This document shows positions 32,737 through 40,730 of a stretch of 64,000 nucleotides of DNA, one piece after another. The translations under genes were made by a program, and so were the position numbers. Source of the stretch: Streptomyces olivaceoviridis (GTDB taxonomy: Bacteria > Actinomycetota > Actinomycetes > Streptomycetales > Streptomycetaceae). The notes under the pieces are model-generated. The model worked only from the letters and a program-made list of their open reading frames with translations, had not been told where the DNA came from and made no database searches. Within the stretch, counting starts at the first letter, position 1. Each line of letters begins with the position of its first letter. Location: contig NZ_BMUI01000011.1 in NCBI RefSeq assembly GCF_014650115.1, forward strand, positions 1 to 64,000, given 5' to 3'.

Positions 32737-33411
32737 ATGACCTCCACGGTCCCCCTTCCCCGCCGGCCCGTCGATCCGGGCGCCCCGGCCGCCGGACTCC
32801 GTACCGGCCCGGAGGTCCGGGCCCGGCACTGGTACGAGAACGATCTGGGGTGGCCGACCGTGCCCGGACGGCCGCTCCGGCTGCGTACGGGGGTGCGGTT
32901 CGACGTGCTGGACGTACCGGCCGAGGCGGGCGCGAAGGCGCTCCGGCATCTCGCGCCGGGCTCCCCGGCGGCCCTGCGGGGCGACCGGATGCAGCTCTGG
33001 GTGGCCGCGGGCAGCGCGGAGGAGCTGCCCGGTCTGCTGGCCTGGCTGGAGTGGGGCACGGTGGCCCTGGACCTACGCGCCCTCGGGGCGGGCGACACGA
33101 TCCAGGCCCCGCCGCCCGCGGGGACCGCCGCCGTACGGACTGGATCCGTACGGGCCGGGATTCCGCGCGAGCCGTCCGCACAGGGGGCCGCCGTGTGGTT
33201 GCGGCCCCCCGGTCCGGAACGTGAGGTCGAGGCCTCGCTGCCCGCCATGCCGACCGTGCCGGCGGCGCCCCCCGTGGGGCGCGAGGGGGGCGTCCCCGAT
33301 CTCGCGCGACTGGTGGACACGGTGGCAGCGCAGTGTCACCGGGTCCGGCTGCGGCGCGCGTGCGCCGGTCATCCCGCCGACCGGCGGGATCAGCCGTTGG
33401 CCTTCTCGTAG
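32737..33411 (+). CDS. Prim-pol-like N-terminal domain protein
   Basis: About 224 residues from ATG 32737 (ATG 32719 also possible). The central part RHWYENDLGWPTVPGRPLR, then FDVLDVPAEAGAKALRHL and DRMQLWVAAGSAEELPGLL resembles the bifunctional primase/polymerase N-terminal domain proteins common in Streptomyces. It is short, and the catalytic acidic residues are not evident, so activity is doubtful. The N and C tails are Pro/Arg-rich. Its 3' end overlaps the convergent lsr2 gene by 22 bp. Family link is from pattern memory only. Confidence 0.6.
   Translation: MTSTVPLPRRPVDPGAPAAGLRTGPEVRARHWYENDLGWPTVPGRPLRLRTGVRFDVLDVPAEAGAKALRHLAPGSPAALRGDRMQLWVAAGSAEELPGLLAWLEWGTVALDLRALGAGDTIQAPPPAGTAAVRTGSVRAGIPREPSAQGAAVWLRPPGPEREVEASLPAMPTVPAAPPVGREGGVPDLARLVDTVAAQCHRVRLRRACAGHPADRRDQPLAFS
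33371..33390 (-). terminator. Terminator at the lsr2 stop codon
   Basis: ATCCCGCC-GACC-GGCGGGAT is a perfect 8-bp stem with a GACC loop directly at the lsr2 stop. It lies inside the last codons of the convergent gene. Confidence 0.6.
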
Positions 33412-33725
33412 GCCTCGCGGATGGACGCGGGAACCCGGCCGCGGTCGTTGACCTCGTAACCGTTCTCCTTGGCCCAGGCGCGGATCGCCGCGGTGTCCTG
33501 GTTGCCGCCAGTGGCGGCACGCACCTTTCCACGACCGCCGGAGGAACGGCCGCCGGTACGACGCCCGCCCTTCACATAGGGGTCAAGAAGCGTGCGCAGC
33601 TTGTCCGCATTGGCAGTCGTGAGATCGATCTCGTACGTCTTGCCGTCCAGCGCGAACGTCACGGTCTCGTCCGCCTCGCCGCCGTCGAGGTCGTCGACAA
33701 GAAGGACCTGAACCTTCTGTGCCAC
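33390..33725 (-). CDS. lsr2: Nucleoid-associated protein Lsr2
   Basis: H-NS-like xenogeneic silencer that coats A/T-rich DNA; 111 residues. The N-terminal dimer domain (1-60) starts MAQKVQVLLVDDLDGGEADE. A Gly/Arg-rich linker (53-66) leads to the DNA-binding domain with the AT-hook-like NDRGRVPASI (RGR at 95-97). GTG 33725 has an AAAGGAA site. In Streptomyces Lsr2 represses specialised-metabolite clusters (known). A strong -10 (TATAAC, minus strand, about 33793-33798) and an overlapping palindrome lie upstream, hinting at autocontrol. Confidence 0.97.
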   Translation of the reverse strand: MAQKVQVLLVDDLDGGEADETVTFALDGKTYEIDLTTANADKLRTLLDPYVKGGRRTGGRSSGGRGKVRAATGGNQDTAAIRAWAKENGYEVNDRGRVPASIREAYEKANG

Positions 33726-33792
33726 CGCATTTCCTTTCATCGATAACGTTGAGGGCCAGGGGGTGTGCGGCGCCCGCCGTTTCGCCGCCCCT

Positions 33793-33814
33793 GTTATATG
33801 CAGTACTGCAGTAC
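33793..33814 (-). promoter_or_regulatory. lsr2 promoter with nested palindromes
   Basis: On the minus strand TATAAC (33798 to 33793) is a good -10. Next to it on the upstream side GTACTGCAGTACTGCA (33799-33814) contains two overlapping perfect 12-bp palindromes, GTACTGCAGTAC and TGCAGTACTGCA. The element fills the -35/-10 spacer, the usual place for a repressor. Confidence 0.55.
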
Positions 33815-33929
33815 GTCGGAAAGCAAACCGCTTTTGCCGGAAAAACACAAACCCCCGGGAGTGACTCGGCGGACCGCCACCGTCCGGAAACATGCGCGTT
33901 TCGGACATAGGCCACCGGGGCAATGACGA

Positions 33930-34463
33930 TCACAGATGCAGAAGCATCCGACTGTTGCCCAAGGTGTTCGGCTTCACTCGTTCGAGACCGAGGAACTCCG
34001 CGACGCCCTCGTCATAGGAACGCAACAGCTCCGCGTACACATCGGTGTCGACCGGCGTCTCCCCGATCTCCACGAAGCCGTGCTTCCCGAAGAAGTCGAC
34101 TTCGAAGGTCAGGCAGAAAACGCGTCGAACGCCGAGCCAGCGCGCGGTCTGGAGCAACTTCTCCAGCAACTGATGACCGACGCCGGCACCCTTGAGGCCG
34201 GGCTTCACCGCCAGTGTGCGGACTTCCGCGAGGTCCTCCCACATGACGTGCAGTGCTCCGCAGCCGACCACCTCGGCGTTGTCGTCGCGTTCGGCGACCC
34301 AGAACTCCTGGATGTCCTCGTAAAGCGTGACCGTCGCTTTGTCGAGCAGGATGCGGTCGCGGACGTAGGCGTCGAGGAGGCGGCGCACGGCGGGGACATC
34401 GCTGGTCCGGGCCCGGCGGACGGTGATGGCTTTTGCGGAGACTTCGGGACGCTCTGCTGACAT
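33930..34463 (-). CDS. Amino-acid N-acetyltransferase (ArgA-type GNAT)
   Basis: A 177-residue GNAT that uses acetyl-CoA. It has the acetyl-CoA loop LAVKPGLKGAGVGHQLL and the C-terminal GVRRVFCLTFEVDFFGKHGF, plus SRMLLHL at the end. It strongly resembles the mycobacterial short ArgA (Rv2747), which N-acetylates glutamate or glutamine in arginine synthesis. That gives the predicted role; substrate is inferred. ATG 34463 gives the family start. It is 9 bp from the BlaI-family gene's stop and likely shares its transcript. Confidence 0.85.
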   Translation of the reverse strand: MSAERPEVSAKAITVRRARTSDVPAVRRLLDAYVRDRILLDKATVTLYEDIQEFWVAERDDNAEVVGCGALHVMWEDLAEVRTLAVKPGLKGAGVGHQLLEKLLQTARWLGVRRVFCLTFEVDFFGKHGFVEIGETPVDTDVYAELLRSYDEGVAEFLGLERVKPNTLGNSRMLLHL

Positions 34464-34472
34464 GAGCGGACG

Positions 34473-34931
34473 CTATCGCCCGTCGGTGCCCTCCGGCGCG
34501 CCGGGGTTCTCCTCTTGCCGGGCTTCGGCGGGTTCCTGTTGGCGGGCCTCGGGGGCTTCCCGGGTTTCTTCCGGTCCCTGGACGATGCGTACGGCGTCCC
34601 TGAGGGCCTGGCGCTGTTCCTCGCTCATCATGCCGAAGAAGGCGACGAGAGCGGCGGCCGGGTTGTCGCTCTGCGACCAGGCGTCGTTCATGAGGGCGGC
34701 GGCGTACGCGGCTCGCGTCGACACGGCCTCATATCGATAGGCCCGCCCTTCGGCCTCGCGACGCACCCAGCCCTTCTGATGGAGATTGTCCAAAACGGTC
34801 ATCACGGTGGTGTAGGCGATGGAGCGTTCCCGCTGGAGGTCTTCCAGGACTTCTCGAACGGTCACCGGGCGGTTCCACTTCCACACCCGCGTCATGACCG
34901 CGTCTTCGAGTTCTCCCAATGGGCGAGGCAC
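34473..34931 (-). CDS. BlaI/MecI-family transcriptional repressor
   Basis: A 152-residue winged-helix repressor. The domain GELEDAVMTRVWKWNRPVTV, then VLEDLQRERSIAYTTVMTVLDNLHQKGWVRRE is the BlaI/CopY signature. A dimer helix follows (SEEQRQALRDAV), then an unusual Glu/Pro-rich acidic tail of about 40 residues. No BlaR-type sensor protease gene is adjacent, so the signal is unknown. GTG 34931 is the start; no clear ribosome-binding site is seen (GAGTT only). Co-transcribed with the GNAT gene. Confidence 0.9.
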   Translation of the reverse strand: MPRPLGELEDAVMTRVWKWNRPVTVREVLEDLQRERSIAYTTVMTVLDNLHQKGWVRREAEGRAYRYEAVSTRAAYAAALMNDAWSQSDNPAAALVAFFGMMSEEQRQALRDAVRIVQGPEETREAPEARQQEPAEARQEENPGAPEGTDGR

Positions 34932-35163
34932 AACTCAGAACAATAGTGGGAGATCCCGGCAATGGCGTGCCGGACGTGCAGTAGGGCTACAAACGCGAAC
35001 AAAAAGGGCGTACGACTCGTGTGGCGCCGGAGCGCGGGGAGCCGTACGCCGAGGGACGGCCGGGGTCGGCCGCGAGCTGGTCCGGTGGGCCCGCCGGGCG
35101 GCCCGAGAACCGAACCGAAGGGCTGTGACCTGCGGTGATCCGGCGAGCTCTGCCGTGGTCCGC

Positions 35164-35343
35164 TCAGGCGTCGCCGGCGGCGGAGGCATTGCGGGCGCCC
35201 TCCGCGCGGGCGAGGGCGGCGTCGACTGCCGCGTCCTCCTTGGCCTTGGCGGCTCCGCCCTGGGTCTTCACGATCACCCTGACCACACCGATGAAGAACA
35301 CGGCCATGACGACCGGGGGCACGAGCGCGGAGATGACGTCCAT
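35164..35343 (-). CDS. Small single-helix membrane protein (59 residues)
   Basis: ATG 35343 opens MDVISALVPPVVMAVFFIGV, one membrane helix, followed by VRVIVKTQGGAAKAKEDAAV and an Ala/Glu-rich cytosolic tail ending ASAAGDA. Codon third positions are G/C-biased, supporting real coding. Function unknown. It lies alone between the BlaI-family gene and the 35400 gene. Confidence 0.65.
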   Translation of the reverse strand: MDVISALVPPVVMAVFFIGVVRVIVKTQGGAAKAKEDAAVDAALARAEGARNASAAGDA

Positions 35344-35399
35344 GGCTCCAGAGTAGCCACACCGGAACGCCCGAAAGGGGCAGGGGCGCCCTTAAGTCC

Positions 35400-36086
35400 T
35401 CAGCCCGCGGCCAGCTGGTGCGGCGCGGACTCCGCCGGGGGCGCCGGCTTGCGGCGCGGGAAGACCTCTCCGGGCGTCGGGATGGGCCGCTTGGGGGCGA
35501 CCGGTTCCGGAGCCGGCCGCTCCGAGGGGCCGGGCGACGGCTCCCGCCCGGGCTCCTGCGGGGGCCTGGAGGGCTCGTCGGCCCCTCCCTCGCCCTGTGC
35601 GGCCCCGGACTCCCCCGCGCCGCCCGCAAGCGCCAGCAGGCGCGTCCTGGCGGGCGGCACGGCGGGCGCAGGCACCTTCCGCCCGCCCTGCGCGAACCGC
35701 GCCCGGACGTCCTGCTCGGCCAGCTCCTGGCAGCGGTCCAGCAGCGCCGCCGCCGAGGGGTTCCCGCGCAGCGCCCGGAGCGCGGCCAGATCGTCCGGCG
35801 TCGGCCGGTGCCCGGCGCCGAGCACCTCCTCCAGGAGGGTGAGGTAACCGGCGGCGGTACCCGGCAGGGCGGCCCGGTAGCGGCCCAGGTCGGCCACCAG
35901 GAAGGCGCGCAGTCTGGCCCCCTCGCACATCGCCTCGTCGAGCGACTCGGCGAGGCGGAGACAGTCCTGCACGTCCTCGGCGGAGGCGTGGCCGGGGTGA
36001 AGGGCGAGGGCGAGGGCGCGGCGGAGCACACGCAGCTCCTCCACGCCGAACGCCATGCCGCCGCGGGATCCGTATGGCGTGGGCAT
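35400..36086 (-). CDS. Hypothetical protein with helical N-terminal domain
   Basis: A 228-residue protein. Residues 10-140 are predicted helical and soluble (EELRVLRRALALALHPGHAS, then VQDCLRLAESLDEAMCEGA). The last 80 residues are Pro/Glu-rich and disordered, ending KRPIPTPGEVFPRRK-type sequence. No signal peptide. I do not recognise the family. ATG 36086 is used; ATG 36056 is an alternative. Neither has a clear ribosome-binding site. Confidence 0.7.
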   Translation of the reverse strand: MPTPYGSRGGMAFGVEELRVLRRALALALHPGHASAEDVQDCLRLAESLDEAMCEGARLRAFLVADLGRYRAALPGTAAGYLTLLEEVLGAGHRPTPDDLAALRALRGNPSAAALLDRCQELAEQDVRARFAQGGRKVPAPAVPPARTRLLALAGGAGESGAAQGEGGADEPSRPPQEPGREPSPGPSERPAPEPVAPKRPIPTPGEVFPRRKPAPPAESAPHQLAAG

Positions 36087-36202
36087 GCGGCGACGCTACC
36101 CACTAATCGGACAAAAGTGACGATTCCGCATCGCATTCCCCCCGCGTGTCGCTCCGGCTTCCCTCATCCGGTGCCACCGGCGGTCGGGGGCGTTCGCGGG
36201 AC

Positions 36203-36230
36203 GGCCCGGCGCCCGGTCGGGCGCCGGGCC
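36203..36230 (-). terminator. Terminator of the panC-nad-coaX operon
   Basis: A perfect 12-bp stem GGCCCGGCGCCC (36203-36214) with GGGCGCCGGGCC (36219-36230) and GGTC loop lies 4 bp past the coaX stop. Confidence 0.85.
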
Positions 36231-36234
36231 TCGC

Positions 36235-37032
36235 TCACAGCCGTGACACGTTTCGTTCGTAGACCAGGCGGAGGCCTATCAGGGTCAGCCACGGCTGGTG
36301 CTCGTCGATCACCGACGACTCGCCCAGCACCATCGGCGCCAGACCGCCCGTGGCGATCACGGTCACGTCCTCCGGGTCGTCGGCCAGCTCCCGTGCCATC
36401 CGGCCGACGACCCCGTCGACCTGCCCGGCGAACCCGTACACGATGCCCGCCTGCATCGCCTCGACCGTGTTCTTGCCGATCACGCTGCGCGGCCGGGCCA
36501 CCTCGATCTTGCGCAGCTGCGCGCCCTTGACGCCGAGCGCCTCCACGGAGATCTCGATGCCGGGCGCGATCACCCCGCCGACGTACTCCCCGCGCGCGGA
36601 GACCGCGTCGAAGGTGGTCGCCGTACCGAAGTCCACGACGATCGCCGGACCGCCGTACAGGTCGACGGCCGCGACCGCGTTGATGATCCGGTCGGCGCCG
36701 ACCTCCTTGGGGTTGTCGGTGAGGATCGGCACGCCCGTCTTGACGCCCGGCTCGACCAGGACGGCGGGTACGTCGCCGTAGTACCGCCGGGTGACCTCGC
36801 GCAGTTCGTGCAGCACCGACGGGACGGTCGCGCAGATCGCGATGCCGTCGATGCCGTCGCCCAGTTCCTCGCCGAGCAGCGGGTGCATGCCCATCAGGCC
36901 CTGGAGCAGTACCGCCAGCTCGTCCGCCGTGCGGCGCGCGTCCGTGGAGATGCGCCAGTGCTCGACGATGTCCTCACCGTCGAACAGCCCGAGGACGGTG
37001 TGCGTGTTGCCGACGTCGATCGTGAGCAGCAT
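36235..37032 (-). CDS. coaX: Type III pantothenate kinase
   Basis: First step of coenzyme A synthesis: ATP-dependent phosphorylation of pantothenate, K+ dependent, not inhibited by CoA. 265 residues. ASKHA motifs are LLTIDVGNTHTVLGLF (2-17), GADRIINAVAAV and IVVDFGTATTFDAVS. ATG 37032 begins 5 bp after the nadC stop. Last gene of the operon; panC in the same operon makes its substrate. Confidence 0.95.
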   Translation of the reverse strand: MLLTIDVGNTHTVLGLFDGEDIVEHWRISTDARRTADELAVLLQGLMGMHPLLGEELGDGIDGIAICATVPSVLHELREVTRRYYGDVPAVLVEPGVKTGVPILTDNPKEVGADRIINAVAAVDLYGGPAIVVDFGTATTFDAVSARGEYVGGVIAPGIEISVEALGVKGAQLRKIEVARPRSVIGKNTVEAMQAGIVYGFAGQVDGVVGRMARELADDPEDVTVIATGGLAPMVLGESSVIDEHQPWLTLIGLRLVYERNVSRL

Positions 37033-37037
37033 GGCCG

Positions 37038-38024
37038 TTACTCCGCCTCGCGCAGGTCCAGGCCGATGTCCAGGATCGGCGAGGAGTGGGTCAGCGCGCC
37101 GACGGCCAGGAAGTCCACGCCGGTCTCGGCGTACGCGCGCGCGTTCGCGAGCGTCAGCCGCCCGGAGGCCTCCAGCAGCGCCCGCCCGCCGACGATGCCG
37201 ACGGCCTCCGCGCACTCGCCGGGCGTGAAGTTGTCCAGCAGGATCAGGTCGGCGCCCGCGTCCACGACCTCGCGCAGCTGGTGCAGGGTGTCGACCTCGA
37301 CCTCGATCGGCACGTCCGGGAAGGCTTCCCGTACCGCCTTGAATGCCTGCGTGACGCCACCGGCGGCGACCACGTGGTTGTCCTTCACCAGGGCCGCGTC
37401 GGACAGCGACATGCGGTGGTTGACGCCCCCGCCGCACCGGACGGCGAACTTCTCCAGCGACCGCAGGCCCGGCGTCGTCTTGCGGGTGTCCCGCACGCGC
37501 GCCTTGGTGCCCTCCAGCGCGTCCGCCCACGCGCGTGTGGCGGTCGCGATGCCGGACAGCCGGCACAGGATGTTCAGCGCGCTGCGCTCGGCGGTGAGCA
37601 GGTCACGCGTGCGCGTGGTGACCGACAGCAGCTTCTGCCCGGCCTCGACGCGGTCGCCGTCCTCCACGTGCCGCTCGACCTCGAACTCGTCCGTGCACAC
37701 CACGGAGAGCACGGCCTCGGCGACCCGGAGGCCGGCCACGACGCCCGCCTCGCGCGCGGTGAAGTCGGCGGTGGCCACCGCCTCCTCCGGGATGGTCGAC
37801 ACGGTCGTCACGTCCACACCGCCGTCCAGGTCCTCCTGGATGGCGACGTTGGCGATGTCCTCGACCTCGATCGGGTCGAGTCCGGCAACGGCCAGCAGTT
37901 CGGCGAGCGCGGGGTCCAGCCCGCACTCCAGGTACTCCTCGTCGCCCTCGGCGCCGCAGGTGCAGCCGTCGCCGCAGCCGCCGGTCGAGGCGAGGGGAAG
38001 GTCGTCGGTGCTCACGTCTGTCAC
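37038..38024 (-). CDS. nadC: Nicotinate-nucleotide pyrophosphorylase (quinolinate PRTase)
   Basis: Makes nicotinate mononucleotide from quinolinate and PRPP; 328 residues. Active-site segments are EDLDGGVDVTT, ALNILCRLSGIATATRAW, VRDTRKTTPGLRSLEKFAVR, GGGVNHRMSLSD and KDNHVVAAGG. It carries an extra 35-residue N terminus with C17, C21, C23 and C34, which the standard enzyme lacks. GTG 38024 has a CAGGAGCA site. Acts after NadB and NadA; nadA is not in this window. Confidence 0.95.
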   Translation of the reverse strand: MTDVSTDDLPLASTGGCGDGCTCGAEGDEEYLECGLDPALAELLAVAGLDPIEVEDIANVAIQEDLDGGVDVTTVSTIPEEAVATADFTAREAGVVAGLRVAEAVLSVVCTDEFEVERHVEDGDRVEAGQKLLSVTTRTRDLLTAERSALNILCRLSGIATATRAWADALEGTKARVRDTRKTTPGLRSLEKFAVRCGGGVNHRMSLSDAALVKDNHVVAAGGVTQAFKAVREAFPDVPIEVEVDTLHQLREVVDAGADLILLDNFTPGECAEAVGIVGGRALLEASGRLTLANARAYAETGVDFLAVGALTHSSPILDIGLDLREAE

Positions 38025-38043
38025 TGCTCCTGGGGCGCTGGTG

Positions 38044-39741
38044 TTACCGGACAGGGGGGAAGTCTGCGGTGTCGGTGGTGCGTACGGCCAGCGACCGGTC
38101 CGGATTGAGCCGTACGACGATGTGGCGCCGCCAGTTCGCGTCGTCGCGCTCGGCGCGGTCCTCGCGCCAGTGGCAGCCGCGGGTCTCCTCGCGCAGCCGG
38201 GCGGCAGCGACCAGGACCCGGGCCACGCACAGGAGGTTCGTGGCCTCCCAGGTGTCCACGCCGGGCTCGGCGGTCTTGCCGTTCTCCTCCAGCGCGTCCC
38301 GGGCCTCGGTGCGCAGCCTCTGGAGCTGGTCCGCGGCCCTGGCGAGGGACTCCTCGGAGCGCAGCACGCCCGCGCCCTCGGTCATGGTCCGCTGGATGGC
38401 GAACCGGGTCTCGGGGGTGAGCAGCGGATGGGCCGGCTTCTCGGGGTCCGGGACCGGTACGGGCACGCGCGCGTGCAGGCCGTCCGCCGCGCGGGCGGCG
38501 GCGATGTCGGCGGCGATCCGCTCGGCGTAGACGAGACCTTCGAGGAGGGAGTTGGACGCGAGCCGGTTGGCGCCGTGCACGCCGGTGCAGGCGACCTCGC
38601 CGCACGCGTACAGGCCCGGGACCGTGGTGCGTCCCCGCGCGTCGGTGCGGACGCCGCCGGAGGCGTAGTGGGCGGCCGGGGCGATCGGGATGGGCTCGGT
38701 GACCGGGTCGATGCCGTTGGCGCGGCAGGCGGCCAGGATGGTCGGGAAGCGGTGCTCCCACATGGCGGCGCCGAAGTGCCGGGCGTCGAGGTACATGTGC
38801 TCGGCGCCCTGCTCCAGCATCCGCCGCGTGATGCCCTTGGCGACGATGTCCCGGGGCGCCAGCTCGGCCAGTTCGTGCTGGCCCGCCATGAAGCGCACGC
38901 CGTCCCCGTCGACCAGGTACGCGCCCTCGCCGCGCACCGCCTCGGAGACGAGCGGCTGCTGGCCCTCGGCGTCCGCGCCGAGGAACAGCACGGTCGGGTG
39001 GAACTGCACGAACTCCAGGTCGCTGACCTCGGCACCCGCGCGCAGCGCCAGCGCCACGCCGTCGCCGGTCGACACGGACGGGTTGGTGGTCGCCGAGAAC
39101 ACCTGGCCCATGCCGCCGGTCGCGAGGACCACGGCGGGCGCGTGCACGGCGCCCACGCCGTCGTGCTGGCCCTCGCCCATCACATGCAGGGTGACCCCGG
39201 CCGTACGGCCCTCGGCGTCCGTCAGCAGGTCCAGGACCAGCGCGTTCTCGATCGTGCGCAGCCCACGCGCGCGTACGGCCTCCACGAGCGCCCGGGAGAC
39301 CTCCGCGCCGGTCGCGTCGCCGCCCGCGTGCGCGATGCGGCGCCGGTGGTGGCCGCCCTCGCGGGTGAGGTGGATGTCGCCCTCGCCGTCGGTGTCGAAG
39401 TGGGCACCGGTGGAGATCAGCCGCCGGACCGCGTCGGGGCCTTCGGTGACGAGGGTGCGCACGGCCTCCTCGTCGCACAGGCCCGCTCCGGCCACCAGGG
39501 TGTCCTCCAGGTGCTGCTCGGGGGTGTCGCCCTCGCCGAGGGCCGCGGCGATGCCGCCCTGCGCCCAGCGCGTGGAGCCGTCGTCCAGGCGGGCCTTGGT
39601 GACGACGACCGTGGTGAGCCCGGCGGCCTCGCAGCGCAGCGCCGCGGTCAGGCCGGCCACTCCGGAGCCGACGACGACCACGTCCGCGGAGATGCTCCAC
39701 CCGGGGGCGGGCGCGTGCAGTCGTATGCCTGTGCTGGTCAC
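38044..39741 (-). CDS. nadB: L-aspartate oxidase
   Basis: FAD enzyme that oxidises L-aspartate to iminoaspartate, first step of de novo NAD synthesis; 565 residues. It has the FAD-binding VVVGSGVAGLTAALRCE (24-40), the substrate-site THR/EGGHHRRRIAHAGGDATG segment, the second FAD motif in ATGGMGQVFSATTNP, and FYACGE-type GLYACGEVACTGVHGANRLA. GTG 39741 overlaps the panC stop (GTGA). Upstream in-frame extension is unsupported. Confidence 0.95.
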   Translation of the reverse strand: MTSTGIRLHAPAPGWSISADVVVVGSGVAGLTAALRCEAAGLTTVVVTKARLDDGSTRWAQGGIAAALGEGDTPEQHLEDTLVAGAGLCDEEAVRTLVTEGPDAVRRLISTGAHFDTDGEGDIHLTREGGHHRRRIAHAGGDATGAEVSRALVEAVRARGLRTIENALVLDLLTDAEGRTAGVTLHVMGEGQHDGVGAVHAPAVVLATGGMGQVFSATTNPSVSTGDGVALALRAGAEVSDLEFVQFHPTVLFLGADAEGQQPLVSEAVRGEGAYLVDGDGVRFMAGQHELAELAPRDIVAKGITRRMLEQGAEHMYLDARHFGAAMWEHRFPTILAACRANGIDPVTEPIPIAPAAHYASGGVRTDARGRTTVPGLYACGEVACTGVHGANRLASNSLLEGLVYAERIAADIAAARAADGLHARVPVPVPDPEKPAHPLLTPETRFAIQRTMTEGAGVLRSEESLARAADQLQRLRTEARDALEENGKTAEPGVDTWEATNLLCVARVLVAAARLREETRGCHWREDRAERDDANWRRHIVVRLNPDRSLAVRTTDTADFPPVR

Positions 39742-40730
39742 GAGGCGGCTCCGAAGGTGAGGGGAAGATTGTCGATCAGCCGGGTCGTGCCGACCCGGGC
39801 GGCGACGGCGAGGACGGCCTCGCCGGTGAAGTCGTCGCCGATCTCGGTGAAGTCGGCGGGGTCGACCAGCGCCAGGTAGTCCAGCCGGAGGGGCGGGTCG
39901 AAGCGGGCGGCCTCGTCCAGGACCTGGCGGGCGGCGGCGCGGACGGCCGCCGGGCCGCCGGGCGCGGCGGTGGCCACCGCGTGCGCGTCGGCCGCCGCGC
40001 GGGACTCCCCGATGGCGCTCAGCGCCTCGGCACGCGCCTGCGTGGAGGGCACTTCCCGGGCCCGCGCGCGCAGCGCCTCCTGTGCCGCGTGCCGGTCCCG
40101 GCCGGCGAACAGCGCGCCGGACAGCGCGAGGGCGGTACGACGCTCGCCCGGCGAGAGGTAGCGGTTGCGGCTGGACAGGGCGAGCCCGTCCTCCTCGCGG
40201 ACGGTCGGTACGGCGACGATCTCGACGCCGAAGTTCAGGTCCCGCACCATGCGCCGGATCAGGGCCAGCTGCTGGGCGTCCTTCTGGCCGAACAGGGCGG
40301 CGTCGGGGCGGGTGAGGTGCAGCAGCTTGGCGACGACGGTGAGCATCCCGTCGAAGTGCCCGGGCCGCGAGGCACCCTCCAGGCGCTCGCCCATGGGGCC
40401 CGCGGAGACGCGTACCTGGGGTTCGCCGCCCGGGTAGACCTCGTCCACGGCGGGCGCGAACACGGCGTCCGCGCCCGCCTGCTCGGCAAGCTTGAGATCG
40501 GCGTCCAGGGTGCGCGGGTAGCGGTCCAGGTCCTCGCCCGCGCCGAACTGCAACGGGTTGACGAAAACGGTGACGACGACCTCGCCGTCGGGACCGGCGG
40601 CCTCCCGCGCGGCACGGATGAGCGTCGCGTGGCCCTCGTGCAGGGCGCCCATGGTCATCACGACGGCGCGGCGGCCGTGGCGCGCACGCGCGTGCAGCTC
40701 GTCGGCGGTGCTCAGCAGGGCGGTGCTCAT
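39738..40730 (-). CDS. panC: Pantothenate synthetase (pantoate-beta-alanine ligase)
   Basis: Joins pantoate and beta-alanine with ATP to give pantothenate; 330 residues, about 40 longer than E. coli PanC. Motifs: MTMGALHEGHATLI, VVTVFVNPLQFGAGEDL, FGQKDAQQLALI, VREEDGLALSSRNRYL (the KMSKS-like region). An Ala/Arg-rich insert lies near residues 230-270. ATG 40730 overlaps the stop of the upstream gene (ATGA). Confidence 0.95.
   Translation of the reverse strand: MSTALLSTADELHARARHGRRAVVMTMGALHEGHATLIRAAREAAGPDGEVVVTVFVNPLQFGAGEDLDRYPRTLDADLKLAEQAGADAVFAPAVDEVYPGGEPQVRVSAGPMGERLEGASRPGHFDGMLTVVAKLLHLTRPDAALFGQKDAQQLALIRRMVRDLNFGVEIVAVPTVREEDGLALSSRNRYLSPGERRTALALSGALFAGRDRHAAQEALRARAREVPSTQARAEALSAIGESRAAADAHAVATAAPGGPAAVRAAARQVLDEAARFDPPLRLDYLALVDPADFTEIGDDFTGEAVLAVAARVGTTRLIDNLPLTFGAAS

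Noticed and set aside
34932..34962. BlaI-type operator before the BlaI-family gene
   Set aside because: No clear TACA-N-TGTA dyad was seen in the short upstream sequence.
36298..39879. 1193-residue open frame opposite coaX, nadC and nadB
   Set aside because: Antisense shadow produced by the high GC third positions of the operon genes; no domain or ribosome-binding site.
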